Assembly: GCF_000739775.1 (NCBI RefSeq)
Contig: NZ_BBJH01000063.1
Span: 1 to 35,502, forward strand
Origin: Paraburkholderia heleia NBRC 101817
Lineage (GTDB): Bacteria; Pseudomonadota; Gammaproteobacteria; Burkholderiales; Burkholderiaceae
Reading direction: 5' to 3'
DNA length: 35,502 bases
How positions within the stretch are numbered: position 1 is the stretch's first letter; each line of letters begins with the position of its first letter. Position numbers and translations under genes: made by a program. Under the pieces are notes generated by a model. That model saw only the letters and a program-made list of their open reading frames with translations. It had not been told where the DNA came from and made no database searches. Below are positions 32,555 to 35,502 of this stretch, one piece after another.

Positions 32555-32740
32555 ATGAAAATCACCCAGCAGCGAGTCCTGATTACCGGCGGCTCAAATG
32601 GCATCGGCGTGCCGGGCGGAATTGATATCCTGGTGAACAACGTAAAGGCAGGAAACCGCGAAGACCCGGAAGCGCTGGACCGCCGTTTCTCCGCTCTCAA
32701 ACCCCAGCTCGCGCAAGCCGTTCGCGATCACTCAGCGTGA
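32555..32740 (+). pseudogene. Short-chain dehydrogenase (DltE-like) collapsed by internal deletions
   Basis: The 61-residue frame joins three separate parts of a dehydrogenase of about 250 residues. It has the N-terminal Rossmann start (QQRVLITGGSNGIG), then GGIDILVNN from the middle (normally about 60 residues later), then a C-terminal-like tail (VKAGNREDPEALDRRF). The catalytic Tyr-x-x-x-Lys region is missing, so it cannot be an enzyme. The reading frame is kept across both joins. It lies between the GST gene and the sigma factor gene. Confidence 0.75.
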
Positions 32741-32758
32741 TAACGCTGGAGAAGACTT

Positions 32759-33304
32759 TTGTACAACGCGGAACATCGTCTGAAAGCGTCCTTTAAGGCC
32801 AGTCTCGAAGGCGACGCAGATGCGTATCGAGACTTTCTCGCTGAGTTGACACGTCATCTTCGCGGTTATTTGCGCAAGCGACTTCCCCACTTTCATGACG
32901 ATGTCGAGGATCTGGTTCAGGAGATTCTCCTGGCGGTGCATAATGCGCGTCATACATACAGGCCTGGTGAGCCACTGACGGCGTGGGTACACGCAATTGC
33001 GCGTTACAAGCTGATGGACTTCTTCCGGGCACGAGCACGAAAGGATGCCCTGACCGATTCGATCGACGACCACGCGGATATTTTCGCGGCTGCCGACGAT
33101 GAGCCTGCCGACGCGCGGCGAGATATCGGCAAGTTGCTCGCGGACCTGCCAATCAGACAAAAAATGTCGATTTTGCATGTCAAGCTACAGGGACTGTCTG
33201 TCGCGGAGGCAGCACGCTTGACTGGACTCTCGGAATCCGCCGTGAAGGTCAGCGTCCACAGAGGCTTGAAAACGCTTGCAGCCAGAGTGCGAGGCACCGT
33301 TTGA
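32759..33304 (+). CDS. sigF: ECF sigma factor, SigF/NrsF-associated type
   Basis: 181 residues. Region 2 (YRDFLAELTRHLRGYLRKRL, then FHDDVEDLVQEILLAVHNAR, then PLTAWVHAIARYKLMDFFRA) and region 4 (LPIRQKMSILHVKLQGLSVA, then LTGLSESAVKVSVHRGLKTL) are complete. A TTG start at 32759 with a GGAGA site is the best choice. It overlaps the following nrsF by 4 bp (TTGA). It most likely recognises the three GTAACC-N16-CGAA promoters of the window and is held by NrsF until metal stress. I saw no such motif in front of this gene, so it does not appear to autoregulate from here. Confidence 0.9.
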   Translation: MYNAEHRLKASFKASLEGDADAYRDFLAELTRHLRGYLRKRLPHFHDDVEDLVQEILLAVHNARHTYRPGEPLTAWVHAIARYKLMDFFRARARKDALTDSIDDHADIFAAADDEPADARRDIGKLLADLPIRQKMSILHVKLQGLSVAEAARLTGLSESAVKVSVHRGLKTLAARVRGTV

Positions 33305-33942
33305 ACACCGAAGAACTTGTCACCCTTCTCGCAACACGGGCAGATCCCGTCGACCCAGGCATAGCGGCGCGCCGGTTCGCCCTGGCGCTACTCGTCGCAG
33401 CGCTCGGGTCGCTACTGCTGACGAAGGGCGTATATGGTCTGCGTCCAGACTTGTCGTTTGCGGCGCGGACCGGGCTCTTCTGGGCAAAGTTTGCTCTACC
33501 TGCCTGCATCTCGATCGGCGCATTCGCCGCTACCAGCCGTCTCTCGCGGCCCGGCGTTAAAGCGGGTAGAGCATGGTGGGTCGTCGGCGCACCCGTCGTA
33601 CTGGTCTGGGTTGCGGGAGCACTGCTGGTAGGCGCTGCCGCCCCAGAGGACCGCTCGTCGCTAATCCTGGGGCTTTCCTGGCGATCGTGTCCGTTCAACA
33701 TCTTGCTGCTCTCGATCCCAGGATTCGTGACGGTGTTCCTCGCCGTAAAGGGACTCGGACCGACCAACCTGCGATTGGCCGGCGCTGCCGCCGCTTTACT
33801 GGCTAGTTCCATCGCCACCATGGCGTATTGCTTTCACTGCCCGGAGATGAGCCCTGCCTTTTGGAGCATCTGGTACGTAGCGGGAATGGGTCTTGTCTCA
33901 GTAATAGGTGCGATGGCCGGCCCAACACTTTTGCGCTGGTAG
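33301..33942 (+). CDS. nrsF: NrsF/DUF1109 anti-sigma factor with both sensor cysteines
   Basis: 213 residues, about six membrane helices, TTG start overlapping the sigma gene stop. It keeps both expected cysteines: WRSCPFNI (Cys130) and AYCFHCPEM (Cys177/Cys180), corresponding to the metal-sensing pair described in Caulobacter NrsF. It ends MAGPTLLRW, closely matching the APRCLRW end of the first copy. As the partner of the adjacent ECF factor it should be the main sensor. Confidence 0.9.
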   Translation: MNTEELVTLLATRADPVDPGIAARRFALALLVAALGSLLLTKGVYGLRPDLSFAARTGLFWAKFALPACISIGAFAATSRLSRPGVKAGRAWWVVGAPVVLVWVAGALLVGAAAPEDRSSLILGLSWRSCPFNILLLSIPGFVTVFLAVKGLGPTNLRLAGAAAALLASSIATMAYCFHCPEMSPAFWSIWYVAGMGLVSVIGAMAGPTLLRW

Positions 33943-34101
33943 CCGCACGATGCGGTGCGTCCCATCTCTCAAGGACCGGCAGTTCACGGTGCAAACCGGC
34001 AGTTGCCGCCACTCCCTTACAATGACGTTTTGCACAGCGACGCGAATGCGCCTGTATTTTACGTCACATAGTGAGCTTTTTCCGTCTGAACCCCGAAGAA
34101 T

Positions 34102-34533
34102 ATGGACAGGCCTATGCCACCGAAACCCCGAAAAGTGACCGACAAGGTGACGAGGGCCGACCTCGAGGAGCTTTCGGAGTTCCGGTATCGTCTCAGGCGA
34201 TTTTTGCGGGTGTCGGAGGAAATCACGCACGCGGAGGGCGTGACGCCGCTTCAGTACATGCTGATGCTGCATACACGCGCCTTCCCCGACCGCGACTGGG
34301 CTACCGTAGGCGAGATCGCGGAACGGCTGCAGGCGTCCTCGCATGGCACTGTGGCGCTCGTCACGCGGTGCGAGGCGGCCGGGCTTGTAGTCCGTGTGCC
34401 CAGCGCCCACGACCGCCGTGAGGTGCAGGTACACCTCACACAGGTAGGCGAACGCTGCCTGCTGAGGCTCGCCGCGTTGCACAAGTCGGAGGTGCAGTCT
34501 TTTGGCTGGGCATTCAGGGAGGAGAGAGAATAG
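34102..34533 (+). CDS. MarR-family transcriptional regulator
   Basis: 143 residues. The winged helix (WATVGEIAERLQASSHGTVA, then VTRCEAAGLVVRVPSAHDRR, then VHLTQVGERCLLRL) fits MarR. The wing keeps the DRR motif. The start may be 34102 or the ATG at 34114. It has no obvious partner; the next gene runs in the opposite direction. Confidence 0.85.
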   Translation: MDRPMPPKPRKVTDKVTRADLEELSEFRYRLRRFLRVSEEITHAEGVTPLQYMLMLHTRAFPDRDWATVGEIAERLQASSHGTVALVTRCEAAGLVVRVPSAHDRREVQVHLTQVGERCLLRLAALHKSEVQSFGWAFREERE

Positions 34534-34599
34534 CGCCCGCCATGGCCGGTCCCGCACGGTCCTCACCGGTGAGGGCGGAAGACCACGCTGGCCAAACGG

Positions 34600-35106
34600 C
34601 TAGTGGCGATAGACCAGGTCGGCGCGCCGGTTCTGGGCCCACGAGGCCTCGTCGTGCCCCTGGGCGACCGGCTTCTCCTTGCCAAGGCTCACCGCTTCGA
34701 GTTGGGAGTCAGGCACACCGAGCGCCTCGAGTTCGTGCAATACCGCCTCCGAGCGGCGCTGGCCGAGCGCAAGGTTGTACTCATCCGTGCCCCGTTCATC
34801 CGTGTTGCCCTGAATCAGCACATGCTGCGCCGGATGGCTTCGCAAATAGTCGGCGTGCGCGTGCAGCAACTGCAGATCGTCGCTCTTGACCGTGTAGCTG
34901 TCGAAATCGAAGTATACGCTGCGCTTCGCCAGCGGACTGTTCGGATTGTTGAGCTCGTCCATTGTCGAGGTCGATCCGGTGACCGGCTGCGAGGTGGCTG
35001 CGTTCATGTTGGCCATGCCGGAAGATTCAGGCGCCTTCGTTGCCGAGTGACAACCGGCCAGCAGCGCAAGCAGCAGGATGGCGATAAACGATCGATTCAG
35101 GCTCAT
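34600..35106 (-). CDS. Pal/OmpA-like peptidoglycan-associated lipoprotein
   Basis: 168 residues. A lipoprotein signal with lipobox LLAGC (Cys about 19) is followed by a Ser/Thr-rich linker and an OmpA-like domain: RSVYFDFDSYTVKSDD, then VLIQGNTDERGTDEYNLALG, then RRSEAVLHELEALG and NRRADLVY. It would anchor in the outer membrane and bind peptidoglycan. No tol genes are near, so this is an extra copy of Pal rather than the tol-pal one. Its role is unknown. Confidence 0.9.
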   Translation of the reverse strand: MSLNRSFIAILLLALLAGCHSATKAPESSGMANMNAATSQPVTGSTSTMDELNNPNSPLAKRSVYFDFDSYTVKSDDLQLLHAHADYLRSHPAQHVLIQGNTDERGTDEYNLALGQRRSEAVLHELEALGVPDSQLEAVSLGKEKPVAQGHDEASWAQNRRADLVYRH

Positions 35107-35290
35107 GACGGGCTCCGGAACCTGGTTGAAGAGCGAAGCATCAAGACTCGGTTTTCGCGGTCCAGTCTAGACATAAATTCGCTGAACTGCCACCGTATTT
35201 CGCCCCCGGCAACGGCGCGATGCCTTGAATGCACCCATGCAGCCTCCAGGCTCGATGGTTTAAGTTTCGCTTAAGTTTTTCCGGTTAGAT

Positions 35291-35320
35291 TTGGCGAAAT
35301 GTCATGCCGTGACCTATCAT
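35291..35320 (+). promoter_or_regulatory. Candidate sigma-70 promoter for a small RNA
   Basis: TTGGCG (35291-35296) and TATCAT (35315-35320) are separated by 18 nt, matching consensus at 4 and 5 of 6 positions, pointing right. A start near 35327 is expected. There is no protein gene downstream in the 200 bp before the edge. Confidence 0.45.
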
Positions 35321-35326
35321 TGCAGT

Positions 35327-35458
35327 ACGCTTTCAGTGAGCAGTGTGCGTGGTCCCATGACATTGTTGTGTCCTCAGCTTGTCGGACGGAAACGTCCGGT
35401 TGCCGTCCGTGGCAGGAGCGGCAACTCATTTCACCCAGCGTCCGCTGGGTTTTTTTTT
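35327..35458 (+). ncRNA. Candidate small RNA
   Basis: The 132-nt interval holds a stable hairpin CGGACG-GAAA-CGTCCG (35383-35398, GNRA tetraloop) and ends in a strong terminator. It has no credible reading frame. The gene on the left (Pal-like) runs the other way, so the terminator must belong to a rightward transcript starting in the 330-bp intergenic gap. The family is unknown to me. An untranslated leader of a gene beyond the window is unlikely because the terminator would stop it, unless it is an attenuator. Confidence 0.5.
35433..35458 (+). terminator. Rho-independent terminator
   Basis: ACCCAGC (35433-35439), loop GTCC, GCTGGGT (35444-35450), then a run of nine T residues counting the T at the stem base. 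It is a textbook intrinsic terminator for the plus strand, with no upstream protein gene on that strand closer than 34533. Confidence 0.88.
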
Positions 35459-35502
35459 GATCGTTCATATGCGCGCAACGTCCACCTCGCCCACTTCCCG
35501 CT

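Noticed and set aside
1..35502. CRISPR array, tRNA, insertion sequence or prophage
   Set aside because: I saw no regularly spaced repeats, no cloverleaf-like gene, and no transposase or phage structural gene.

Overview
The window looks like a chromosomal or megaplasmid segment of a Burkholderiaceae bacterium, most likely Paraburkholderia or Caballeronia. The evidence is high GC, strong GC3 coding bias, a Burkholderia-type general porin, AAHS-family transport, Burkholderia-like LeuCD, and many LysR, MarR, AraC and TetR regulators. I saw no tRNA, rRNA, CRISPR array, prophage or intact insertion sequence.

Left edge (1-3184): the 5' end of a histidine ammonia-lyase-like gene (hutH) is divergent from a histidine-type ABC transporter operon. 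A HutC-like operator with the same 12-bp core sits in front of each side. The transporter is decaying. The binding-protein gene has lost its middle, hisM carries a 2-nt frameshift, and hisP has an in-frame deletion that removes the ABC signature motif. Only hisQ looks intact. Next (3185-5543) come an AraC regulator with a VOC protein, a MarR regulator, and a SET-domain lysine methyltransferase.

Centre (5721-25961): a large catabolic locus. Leftward run a porin, an AAHS-type aromatic-acid permease, a LeuC/LeuD-type hydro-lyase and a chemoreceptor. Rightward run a UbiX-type flavin prenyltransferase, an FAD monooxygenase, a VOC protein, a two-domain fumarylacetoacetase-type hydrolase, an alpha/beta hydrolase, a molybdenum hydroxylase (CoxM, CoxG, CoxS and CoxL-like subunits), a crotonase, a UbiD-type decarboxylase and a LysR regulator. 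A convergent XdhC-type molybdenum chaperone closes the locus. Together these could take up, decarboxylate, hydroxylate, cleave and hydrolyse an aromatic or N-heteroaromatic carboxylate. I do not recognise the set as a described pathway, and no gentisate, homogentisate or 2,5-dihydroxypyridine dioxygenase of the known families is present.

Right part (26203-33942): a bufferin (copper-binding, post-translationally modified peptide) operon: DUF2282 precursor, MNIO/DUF692 enzyme, DUF2063 partner, DoxX and an NrsF/DUF1109 anti-sigma factor. About 2.8 kb further on lie an ECF sigma factor and a second NrsF. Three exact matches to GTAACC-N16-CGAA, the SigF-type ECF promoter known from Caulobacter, occur within 4.5 kb. 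One is in front of the bufferin operon. One is divergent and reads into a truncated chemoreceptor remnant. One is in front of a YkgJ-type CxxCxxCC protein. The first NrsF lacks one of the two expected sensor cysteines. A TetR/GST pair and a collapsed short-chain dehydrogenase remnant separate the operon from the sigma gene.

Right edge (34102-35502): a MarR regulator, an extra Pal-like lipoprotein, and a likely small RNA with a promoter, a GAAA-capped hairpin and a strong terminator.
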